A stretch of 18,203 nt of DNA. Origin: Deltaproteobacteria bacterium. GTDB taxonomy: Bacteria > Myxococcota > B64-G9. This document shows positions 6,726 to 14,442 of this stretch, piece by piece. The position numbers and the translations under genes are program-made. The notes beneath the pieces are model-generated. The model was not told the DNA's origin, ran no database searches, and was given only the letters and a program-made list of their open reading frames with translations. Location of the stretch: contig QMME01000030.1 in NCBI GenBank assembly GCA_003647095.1, positions 1-18,203 of the forward strand. The letters are read 5' to 3'. The first letter of the stretch is position 1. Each line of letters starts with the position of its first letter.

Positions 6726-8573
6726 CTAGAACAACAGCCTGAAGCAGAAGGCCAGCCAGTCGATCAGCAGCAACCAGGCGGCCGCCAGCAGGATGCGCGG
6801 CCACAGCGGTGCCGCCGGCCGGAGTGGCGGCCCGTCGAGCAGCCGCCCCAGCGCCGCCGGCACCTGGCCGGGACGGAAGTGCACCCGCCCGGCGCCGGCG
6901 AGCTGGTCGCCGGCCAGGTTGCTTTCCCCGGGCTGGTGCAGGTTGACGGCCAGGGTGCGCGACCGGCCGGGGCCGTCGATGGTCCAGAACCCGGGCTGGT
7001 CCAGGCGTAGCCGCCGCCCCGGTCCCCGGGCCGCCGGGTCCGGGGTGCTGCCGTCGGGACGCCGCACCTCGAGCCGGTCCGCATCCCCCGGCAGCTCCAC
7101 GCTGTCTCCCAGGCGCAACGGCGGGGGGGCCGCCTGCACGGCCGGACCCGCCAGCCACTCCAGCAGCCGGGAGACCAGCACCGGGAAGGCCACCCGCAGG
7201 GGCAGATCGCTGCCGGCCAGGTCGATGCCCAGGGCCGCCTGGCGCCGCCGTCCCGGCCGGGCCAGGAAGAGGGGCGCGTTGCCGTCCGCCAGCAGCACCT
7301 GGTCGCCGGGGCGCGGCTGCAGGTGACGGGCCCGGCGGACGCGCAGGGTGTCGAGATCCAGCCCGGCGCTGAGGAAGTGCCGGTCGTTGGCCCGCAGTTG
7401 CCGCGGCGACGATACCGTGCCGGCGGTCTGGAAGGGACAGCTGGCGACGGCGGGCGGATCGATGTACACCGCCGGCAGCTCGAGCGGCGGACACCGCCCC
7501 ACCAGGAAGGCCGCCTGCGCGCCCTGCGCACTCGGCGACAGTTCCACTCCCGGCTGCAGCGACAAGGCCACCCGCAGGAAGAAGTTCCGGCGTCCCCCCA
7601 GCCAGACGCGTCGCCGGCGCAGCAGCGGAGCCAGGGCGTAGGCGCGGTCGTCGTCGGGCCAGGCGTCGAGCTTACCGTCGTTCCGGTCGACCAGGGTGGC
7701 CATGACCCGACGCCGCGGGGGGACGGCCAGCCGGTAGCGGCGCTCCAGGTGCTGCCCCGGGACCAGGCTCAGCAGCTCCTGGCCCAGGCGCACCCGCTCG
7801 GTATGGATGACCAGCCGAGCCGCCAGTTGCCGCCGGCCGAAGTTGCTGACGCCCACCCGGGCCTCCAGTCCGCCGCCGCCGGCCAGGGGCAGCAGCTCGA
7901 AGGCGGTCAGGGCCAGGTTGTCGAGCGGCCGGCCCACGCTTACCTGCAGCAGGTTTTTCGGGGCGGAGGCGGGCAGCTCGTGGAAGCCGTCGCTGATCAC
8001 CACCCAGTGCAGCCGGCGTTCCCCCGGCCCGGCCGAGACCAGCTGCCCGGCGGCGGACAGGGCCGCGGCCAGGTCCTGGTGCTCCAGCCGGGTTCGCAGC
8101 CTGCCGGCCGCCCGGGCCAGCTCCGCTCCCCCCGGGCCGGGACCGTACAGCCAGTGCAGTTCGCGGGCGAACGACAGCAGCAGGAAGTCGTCCTGCGGCC
8201 GGGCCCGCCCGGCCAGCAGGCGCACCAGCCGGACGGCCAGCTGCAGGCGGCTGCCGTCTTCCTGGCGGGCGGCCATGCTGGCCGAGGTGTCCACCAGCAG
8301 CACCAGGCGCCGGGCCTGCCGGGCGGTACCGGGCCGGGGGCGGGGATCGGCCACCGCCAGGGCCAGCAGGAAGATGATGAGCAGCTGCAGCAGCAGGGTG
8401 AGGATGCGGCGCCAGGTGGTGCGGCGTTGTCGCAGCAGCCGGCGCCAGAGCAGCGCCGTGGCCACGCTGGTGGCGCGCAGGCGGAAGCCCAGCAGGGTGA
8501 TCAGGGCGGCCGCCAGGGCCGCCGAGGAAAACAGCAGGACGAATTCGCCGGCGCTCAGGCCCTGGAAGGACAC
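6726..8573 (-). CDS. BatA-like membrane protein with VWA domain
   Basis: 615 residues, starting with GTG. GAGGTGA lies just upstream and the previous gene stops nine bases before. Helices at about 10-29 and 57-75 flank a basic cytoplasmic loop, which is the BatA N-terminal layout. A VWA domain follows (89-215) with the metal site DTSAS (95-99) and ISDG (193-196). Residues 216-590 are a long, probably periplasmic stretch. It carries a GIDLAGSDLPLRVAFPVLVSR-like segment (449-469), seen in BatA/VWA-family proteins next to amidotransferase-like folds. A C-terminal helix (590-610) and a hydrophobic end (FRLLF) close it. It is expected to work with the DUF58 protein and the double-VWA protein on either side. 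Its exact function is unknown. Confidence 0.88.
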   Translation of the reverse strand: MSFQGLSAGEFVLLFSSAALAAALITLLGFRLRATSVATALLWRRLLRQRRTTWRRILTLLLQLLIIFLLALAVADPRPRPGTARQARRLVLLVDTSASMAARQEDGSRLQLAVRLVRLLAGRARPQDDFLLLSFARELHWLYGPGPGGAELARAAGRLRTRLEHQDLAAALSAAGQLVSAGPGERRLHWVVISDGFHELPASAPKNLLQVSVGRPLDNLALTAFELLPLAGGGGLEARVGVSNFGRRQLAARLVIHTERVRLGQELLSLVPGQHLERRYRLAVPPRRRVMATLVDRNDGKLDAWPDDDRAYALAPLLRRRRVWLGGRRNFFLRVALSLQPGVELSPSAQGAQAAFLVGRCPPLELPAVYIDPPAVASCPFQTAGTVSSPRQLRANDRHFLSAGLDLDTLRVRRARHLQPRPGDQVLLADGNAPLFLARPGRRRQAALGIDLAGSDLPLRVAFPVLVSRLLEWLAGPAVQAAPPPLRLGDSVELPGDADRLEVRRPDGSTPDPAARGPGRRLRLDQPGFWTIDGPGRSRTLAVNLHQPGESNLAGDQLAGAGRVHFRPGQVPAALGRLLDGPPLRPAAPLWPRILLAAAWLLLIDWLAFCFRLLF

Positions 8574-8582
8574 CTGGTCACC

Positions 8583-9473
8583 TCATACCAGCAAGCGACC
8601 GGCGCGCATCTGCTCCAGCACCAGTTTCTCCACCGGGGTGGCGGTCGAGACGCGCAGGTAGTGGGCTCCCCGGGCCAGCAGCAGTCGGCGCAGGCGCGCG
8701 CCGAACTCGTCGAACTGCCGGCGGTAACGTTCCTGCAGGGCGCGGGTGATGACCAGGCTTTGCGGGGGAGTGGCGCCCTCGGGATCCAGCAGGCGCCAGG
8801 GACCGAGCAGCCGGGGGGAGCGTTCCGCCTCGGTGTGCAGGTGCAGGGCCATGAGCTCCAGCTGCCCGAGCGGCGGCCAGTCCCGGGCATTGCCGTCGCC
8901 GCTTCCTTCCTCGAGGAAGTCCGAGACGATCACCGCCAGCCCGCCCCGGCGCCCGAAGCGCTGCTGCAGCTGGCGCAACGAGCGTGCCAGGTCGGTGCCG
9001 CCTCCGGCCTGCAGGCCGGCCAGGAACTCCAGGGCGCGACCCAGGGCCGCCCGGCCGTGCACGGGCGGGTGGCTGGCCCGCACTTCCTCTCCGAATCCGT
9101 ACAGCCACACCCGGTCGGAGTCCAGCAGGGCCACCGCCGCCAGGGCGGCCAGCAGGCGCCGGGCGTGGTCGAACTTTCCCGCCTCGGCATCCATGGAAGC
9201 CGAGCAGTCGAGCAGCAGCAGCACGTCGCGATCCCGTTCCTCGAGAAACTGCTTGCAGTACAGGCGCTGGCTGCGCGCCAGCAGCATCCAGTCCAGCAGG
9301 CGCAGGTCGTCGCCGGGACTGTAGGGGCGGTGATCGACGAACTCCAGACCGGCTCCCAGGCGCCGCGAGCGCCGGGCCGCCTGCAGTCGTCCCGAGTAGA
9401 TGCGCCGCGAGGCCAGGCTGAGGTGTTCGAGTCGCTCCAGGAAACGACCGTCCAGCAGGCCGGTCGGGTTCAT
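8583..9473 (-). CDS. DUF58 family protein with VWA-like fold
   Basis: 296 residues. The ATG at 9473 overlaps the stop of the previous gene by four bases (ATGA), a sign of translational coupling, so longer frames upstream were not used. The DUF58 core is clear: EFVDHRPYSPGDDLRLLDW (44-62). A VWA-type metal site follows, with DCSAS (89-93), GGGTD (157-161) and VSDF (183-186). The protein has no membrane helix or signal peptide, so it is cytoplasmic. DUF58 proteins are usually encoded beside a MoxR ATPase and VWA membrane proteins and are thought to be part of a chaperone-like complex. Here the MoxR gene is absent from the neighbourhood visible. Confidence 0.93.
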   Translation of the reverse strand: MNPTGLLDGRFLERLEHLSLASRRIYSGRLQAARRSRRLGAGLEFVDHRPYSPGDDLRLLDWMLLARSQRLYCKQFLEERDRDVLLLLDCSASMDAEAGKFDHARRLLAALAAVALLDSDRVWLYGFGEEVRASHPPVHGRAALGRALEFLAGLQAGGGTDLARSLRQLQQRFGRRGGLAVIVSDFLEEGSGDGNARDWPPLGQLELMALHLHTEAERSPRLLGPWRLLDPEGATPPQSLVITRALQERYRRQFDEFGARLRRLLLARGAHYLRVSTATPVEKLVLEQMRAGRLLV

Positions 9474-11131
9474 GGCGCACTCCCACCCCCGGCCAGCCGG
9501 CGAATGGCCAGGAAGTAGGCCCGCACGTAGTCGCGCATGTCGGCCGGCACCGCTCCGCTGCTGCCGGCCAGCTCCGCCATGCGGGCGAACTCCCCCAGCA
9601 GCCGCCGGGTGCGCCGGGTATCTCCGCCGCTGCCGGCCAGGCCCTGACCGCGCCCGAACCTCTGCAGCAGCTCGAACAGGGAGCGCCCGCTGCCCAGCCG
9701 CGCCGGCAGGTCCAGCCATTCCACCCGGCGCGGGCGCGGCAGCACCGGCGGCGGACCCAGTTGTCCACGGCCGCCACCGCCGCCGCTGCCGGCGCCCGAG
9801 CCCCCGGCCTGGGCCACGCCGCCGCCCCGCTGGCGGGCGGCCTGGCGATTGAGGGCCCCGCGCGCGGCGGCCGACCCGCCGGCAGTAGGGGTGGCGCTCA
9901 TGCCCCCGGGCAAGGCCCGGGGATCGGCTTGCCGGGTGAGCCGGCGTCCCTGTCCCCGCCGGGGCAGGCGGGCCAGGCCGCTGGGGGGCGGCTGGGCGGT
10001 TGCCGGGGAGCCGTCCCGGGAAAGGGCGCGCCCGGCCAGGTGGTCGGCGTAGCGGCGCAGAAACTCCCCGAAGCTCTTCTGCAGCAGGGGAGCCAGGGCG
10101 CGGTCGAAGCCGCCGGAGTCGCCCGCCTGCCCGGCGGGCGGGCGCGCCAGCTCGGCCCCCGCCCGGGTGTCTTCCTGCCCGGCCGAGACCGCCAGCGCGG
10201 CGGAGATCCTCTCCACGTGCCCGGCCAGCAGGCGGATGTCGGCGGGTTGGAGTTCACCCAGTCGCAGTGCCCGGTCCAGTTCCGCGAAGGCCTGCCGGTA
10301 GGCCCGGCTGGAAAGGGCATCGAACTTCCCCGCCGCCAGGTAGGCCGGGCCGGCCGCGGCCGTTGCCGGGGCCGCCAGCCGCTGCTCGCTTCCCCGGGCC
10401 GGCCGGGCGGGGGCGGGCCGGTCGCGGCCCTCGTCGTTGCCGGGCCGGGGCGAGGACTCGGGGGGCGGGGCCGGGGGGGGGATCTCGATGGGGAGGCCGA
10501 TCTCGCTGGCCGCCGCGGCCAGCAGGTTCTCCAGCCGCCCCAGTCGCAGGCGCTGCGCCTGCCGCCGGGCCCGGGCCAGTCGACCGGCCAGTTCCCTGGC
10601 GGCCGGGGTGACGGCCGGGGCCCGCGGGGCCTCGTCCGGCGGGGGCAGCACGGCCCCCGAGGGCGAAAGCAAGGCACCGGTCCACAGTGCCAGCAGCAGG
10701 GCCGCCCCGGCACGACGCGGCCGGCGGCGGGGCAGGGCCGGACGGGAGCGTTCCAGCCAGGCGGCGGTCTCTTCCAGGTGGGCCCTCATGAAGGAAGTGG
10801 GCCGGGACAGGCGGCCGAACTGCAGGGCGCTCGACAGCCGGTCGTGGCTGCCGAGGAGCCGGTCGAGTTCGGGTGCCAGCCGTTCCAGGCCGTGCCCGGC
10901 CAGGGCGCGCCCGCCCGTCCAGGCCAGGGCCGTTGCCGCCAGCAGGACGACCGGCCAGCCGAGCGGGCGGATGCCCAGCAGCAGCCCGGCCAGCAGCAAC
11001 AACCCGGCGGCCAGGGCGGCTTCCAGCAGGCCGTCGATGGCCGCCGCCAGCACCACCCGCCGCCGCCAGGCGGCCAGGAAACGTCGTACCGGGAGGAGAG
11101 CGGCGGCAGTGCTGGTGGCGTGGTCATCCAT
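9470..11131 (-). CDS. DUF4175-like membrane protein at the head of the VWA cluster
   Basis: 553 residues, starting at ATG 11131. Helices lie at about 28-53, 58-75 and 141-155. Between the second and third is LDRLLGSHDRLSSALQF (89-105), a motif typical of the DUF4175-like proteins found with DUF58/BatA genes in myxobacteria and planctomycetes. After the third helix the protein is probably periplasmic, with Arg-rich helices (175-210), a Pro-rich stretch (215-245), further helices (265-315, 340-370), and a Gly/Gln-rich low-complexity linker (375-460). A conserved-looking C-terminal part (468-546) ends VPADMRDYVRAYFLAIR. The candidate promoter upstream would leave almost no leader, and there is only a weak GAGG before the ATG. 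The family assignment rests on motif memory, so it is moderate. Confidence 0.82.
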   Translation of the reverse strand: MDDHATSTAAALLPVRRFLAAWRRRVVLAAAIDGLLEAALAAGLLLLAGLLLGIRPLGWPVVLLAATALAWTGGRALAGHGLERLAPELDRLLGSHDRLSSALQFGRLSRPTSFMRAHLEETAAWLERSRPALPRRRPRRAGAALLLALWTGALLSPSGAVLPPPDEAPRAPAVTPAARELAGRLARARRQAQRLRLGRLENLLAAAASEIGLPIEIPPPAPPPESSPRPGNDEGRDRPAPARPARGSEQRLAAPATAAAGPAYLAAGKFDALSSRAYRQAFAELDRALRLGELQPADIRLLAGHVERISAALAVSAGQEDTRAGAELARPPAGQAGDSGGFDRALAPLLQKSFGEFLRRYADHLAGRALSRDGSPATAQPPPSGLARLPRRGQGRRLTRQADPRALPGGMSATPTAGGSAAARGALNRQAARQRGGGVAQAGGSGAGSGGGGGRGQLGPPPVLPRPRRVEWLDLPARLGSGRSLFELLQRFGRGQGLAGSGGDTRRTRRLLGEFARMAELAGSSGAVPADMRDYVRAYFLAIRRLAGGGSAP

Positions 11132-11139
11132 GGGCCTCG

Positions 11140-11168
11140 ATTCTAGGGGCTTGTCCGGGCACGGTCAA
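11140..11168 (-). promoter_or_regulatory. Candidate promoter for the VWA/DUF58 cluster
   Basis: On the minus strand TTGACC (11163-11168, 5 of 6) and TAGAAT (11140-11145, 5 of 6) are exactly 17 bases apart. The predicted start near 11133 is one to three bases from the ATG at 11131, so the transcript would be leaderless or nearly so. Confidence 0.6.
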
Positions 11169-11172
11169 TTCG

Positions 11173-11201
11173 TGGACAGCCGGGGGCGATTCACCTATAT
11201 T
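11173..11201 (+). promoter_or_regulatory. Candidate promoter for the YbgC-type thioesterase gene
   Basis: TGGACA (11173-11178, 5 of 6 to TTGACA) and TATATT (11196-11201, 5 of 6 to TATAAT) are 17 bases apart. The start would be near 11208, giving a leader of about 100 bases. It lies back to back with the opposing promoter, and the two -35 boxes are four bases apart. Confidence 0.65.
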
Positions 11202-11204
11202 CCA

Positions 11205-11231
11205 CCCGACGTTGCCGAAAGCAACGTCGGG
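11205..11231 (+). promoter_or_regulatory. Perfect 11-bp hairpin at the start of the thioesterase leader
   Basis: CCCGACGTTGC (11205-11215) and GCAACGTCGGG (11221-11231) are exact complements around a CGAAA loop. The predicted transcription start falls within the first bases of the stem, so at least eight pairs would form at the 5' end of the mRNA. No run of T follows on either strand, so it is not a standard terminator. Further short complementary pairs (GGCAA / TTGCC, 11251 to about 11268) lie downstream. Its role is unknown; mRNA protection or regulation is possible. Confidence 0.6.
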
Positions 11232-11306
11232 GTTCCAGGATGCCCCGGTAGGCAATCCCGCGGTTGCCCGTGCGGCCGAGGGGTTTATCCGGCGGGAGTG
11301 GGAGAC

Positions 11307-11696
11307 ATGAACGAGTACCAGTTCGAGCTGCGAGTCTACCTGGAAGACACCGACGCCCAGGGAATCGTCTACCATGCCAACTACGTGAAGTTCTTCGAGC
11401 GCGCCCGTACCGAGCTGTTCGAGCAACTGGGGGTGCAACCGCCGGAGCAGGCCGGCCGCTTGCGGTTCGTGGTGCACGAGATGAACATCAAGTTCCTGCG
11501 CCCGGCCATGGTGGGCGAGCGGCTGCGGGTGGTGACCACCTTCCGCCCGGCCTCGGAGTACCGCTTGAGCTTCACCCAGAAGGTACACCGCGGCGACGAG
11601 CCCCGGCCCCTGACCGAGGCCGAGGTGCAGGTGGTGTGCATAGACGAAGCCGGACAGCTGGTGGAGGTGCCCGAAAAGCTGCTGGCCGGGGCTTGA
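11307..11696 (+). CDS. ybgC: Acyl-CoA thioesterase, YbgC/FcbJ hotdog family
   Basis: 129 residues, the usual length of the family. The ATG at 11307 follows GGGAG. The signature YLEDTDAQGIVYHANYVKFF (11-30) is the 4-hydroxybenzoyl-CoA thioesterase motif, with catalytic Asp16, followed by Tyr22-His23. The rest (HEMNIKFLRPAMVGERLRV and YRLSFTQKV) fits the hotdog strands. The known role is hydrolysis of acyl-CoA thioesters in the cytoplasm, and in many bacteria it is linked to the Tol-Pal cell envelope system. No tol or pal genes are next to it here. It is the only complete plus-strand protein gene in the window, and its stop is eight bases from the convergent stop of the coiled-coil gene. Confidence 0.95.
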   Translation: MNEYQFELRVYLEDTDAQGIVYHANYVKFFERARTELFEQLGVQPPEQAGRLRFVVHEMNIKFLRPAMVGERLRVVTTFRPASEYRLSFTQKVHRGDEPRPLTEAEVQVVCIDEAGQLVEVPEKLLAGA

Positions 11697-11704
11697 GGGG
11701 TTGG

Positions 11705-12823
11705 TTACTCGGCGGCCGTGCCCTGCAGGCGTTCGAGCTTTTTCGTGAGCCTGTCGTAGAGCACTTGCAGTTCCTTCAGCCGCCGGATCACTTCCCGGCG
11801 GCGCCGGTCCAGGTGCCGCAGCAGGGTGGCCGGGGCCAGGTTGTCCGGTTCGGCGGAATCGCCCTGGGGCAGGGGAGGCAGGCGGCCGGAAGTATTCTCC
11901 GTCTCGCCGGCGCCTCCCAGCGAGGTGGTCCCCTCTCCCGGCGTGCCGCACATGCCGCCCGGGCATTCTCCCGGGGGTCCGCCCTGATCGTAGCTGCCGG
12001 TGCCGTTGGAGAACCCCTCGTTGCGCTGGTCTTCGTCGCCGCCGGCCCCCTGGGGCGCGGCATCCGCCCGTGCCACCCGCAGGGCGTGCTCCTCCTCGCC
12101 GAACAGGCTGTGGTCCTGCAGGAAGTCGTTCATCTGCCGGTCCAGCTCCAGCTGGCTGCGGGCCTCGGCGATGCGCTGCTCCAGTCCCTCCAGCAGGCGG
12201 CGCAGCCGGTCGCGCTCGTCCTGCAAGGCGTCGGCCTGCTGGCGCAGCCGTTCCGGGTCGTCGGAAGCCAGCACCTGCCGGGCCGGGGGGACCGCCGGCA
12301 TGCTGGACGGGAAGCCCCCCAGGCGGTTCAGTTGCTTCTGCACCTGCCCCAGTTCGCGCCGCAGTGCCAGCAGGCGCTCACCGTCCGTCCGGCCCTGGCC
12401 GGCGGCGGTGTCCCGGCGGGCCCGGGCCAGCAGTTGCTCGAGCTGCTGGCGCAGCAGCGTCGCCAGCCTGGACAGGAGCCGCCGGCGCTGGCCGTCCAGA
12501 GCCTGCAGGCCGCGGTTGCTGGCCTCCAGCTCGACCGCCAGTTGCTGGGAGCGGCGCAGCAGTCCCTCCAGCTCGAAGTCGGGCAAGAGGCGACCGGCCG
12601 GGTGCCGGGACTTGAGCAGGTCGATGCGGGTGGTGATCTCGTCGAGTTGCCCGGACAGGACATCGCGCCGGGCGGCCAGTTCGCGCCCGGCGTCGCGCAG
12701 TCTCTCCAGGCGCAGGCGCAGCTCGCTGATGCTGTCCACGGCGGGACCCGCGGGCTCCTGGGCCCGGGCGATTCCCGCCGCCAGCAGGGTCAGCAGCAAC
12801 CAGGCTGTAAGCACGTTCCTCAT
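11705..12823 (-). CDS. Secreted coiled-coil protein of unknown function
   Basis: 372 residues. The ATG at 12823 starts a good signal peptide (MRNVLTAWLLLTLLAAG, cut near ARAQ, residue 22). The longer frame would put non-hydrophobic sequence in front of it. Almost all of the mature protein is Leu/Arg/Gln/Glu-rich helix with heptad-like spacing (30-72, 86-168, 188-240, 335-368). A flexible Gly/acidic segment (255-330) breaks it and contains the only cysteines, C287 and C292 in ECPGGMCG, which may form a disulfide. No enzyme motif is seen. It is exported, so periplasmic or surface located. It follows a sigma-54 activator gene and has a candidate sigma-54 promoter directly in front. No strong ribosome site is visible. 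Confidence 0.85.
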   Translation of the reverse strand: MRNVLTAWLLLTLLAAGIARAQEPAGPAVDSISELRLRLERLRDAGRELAARRDVLSGQLDEITTRIDLLKSRHPAGRLLPDFELEGLLRRSQQLAVELEASNRGLQALDGQRRRLLSRLATLLRQQLEQLLARARRDTAAGQGRTDGERLLALRRELGQVQKQLNRLGGFPSSMPAVPPARQVLASDDPERLRQQADALQDERDRLRRLLEGLEQRIAEARSQLELDRQMNDFLQDHSLFGEEEHALRVARADAAPQGAGGDEDQRNEGFSNGTGSYDQGGPPGECPGGMCGTPGEGTTSLGGAGETENTSGRLPPLPQGDSAEPDNLAPATLLRHLDRRRREVIRRLKELQVLYDRLTKKLERLQGTAAE

Positions 12824-12837
12824 CGGAAACAACAACC

Positions 12838-12854
12838 TGCAAGATCCAGGCCAA
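12838..12854 (-). promoter_or_regulatory. Candidate sigma-54 (-24/-12) promoter for the coiled-coil gene
   Basis: The minus strand reads TTGGCCTGGATCTTGCA. It matches the consensus YTGGCACGRNNNTTGCW at all but two fixed positions and has the required GG-N10-GC spacing. The predicted start is only three to five bases before the ATG at 12823, which would make a nearly leaderless message. This is a caution against the call or against the start codon. Confidence 0.55.
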
Positions 12855-12882
12855 GGGGCGGCAGCGGCCGCACTGGCGGGGT

Positions 12883-12894
12883 GGGAAATTTCCC
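12883..12894. promoter_or_regulatory. 12-bp perfect palindrome upstream of the sigma-54 promoter
   Basis: GGGAAATTTCCC lies about 30 to 55 bases upstream of the -24 element. It is a two-fold symmetric site in an otherwise very GC-rich gap, so it could bind a dimeric regulator such as IHF-like or activator proteins. The function is not known. Confidence 0.35.
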
Positions 12895-12956
12895 CCGTGA
12901 TTCCCAGAAACAAGGGCGAGAAGAGGGGGTGCCCGGCCGCGGCCCCGGTACGGGCG

Positions 12957-12968
12957 TCGGAATTCCGA
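12957..12968. promoter_or_regulatory. Candidate enhancer (UAS) for the NtrC-type regulator
   Basis: TCGGAATTCCGA is a perfect 12-bp palindrome centred about 116 bases upstream of the centre of the sigma-54 promoter. Symmetry continues outward with G-T wobble pairs to about ten pairs. Enhancer sites for sigma-54 activators usually lie 80-150 bases upstream and are dyad symmetric, so both position and form fit. Confidence 0.4.
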
Positions 12969-13006
12969 TGTCGCTCTCAGAAATTCGTTGCCGGGAGGAG
13001 GTCATG

Positions 13007-14413
<1,407 letters not shown>

Positions 14414-14442
14414 GATGGCTCTCCTCGTTCCCGGCCCGGTTA

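Noticed and set aside
4144..7494. Longer N-terminus for the double-VWA protein, starting at 7494
   Set aside because: The extra part overlaps the BatA-like gene in a different frame and is Arg/Pro/Ala noise; the ATG at 6717 has a ribosome site and begins a membrane-anchor segment.
11205..11231. The 11-bp hairpin read as an intrinsic terminator
   Set aside because: No T run follows on either strand, and it sits at a predicted transcription start rather than after a gene.
11229..11300. Possible c-di-GMP (GEMM-I) riboswitch in the ybgC leader, because of a CCGGTAGG-like block
   Set aside because: The conserved GCAAAGCC and CACGCACAGGGCAAACC parts are missing, and the order of stems does not fit.
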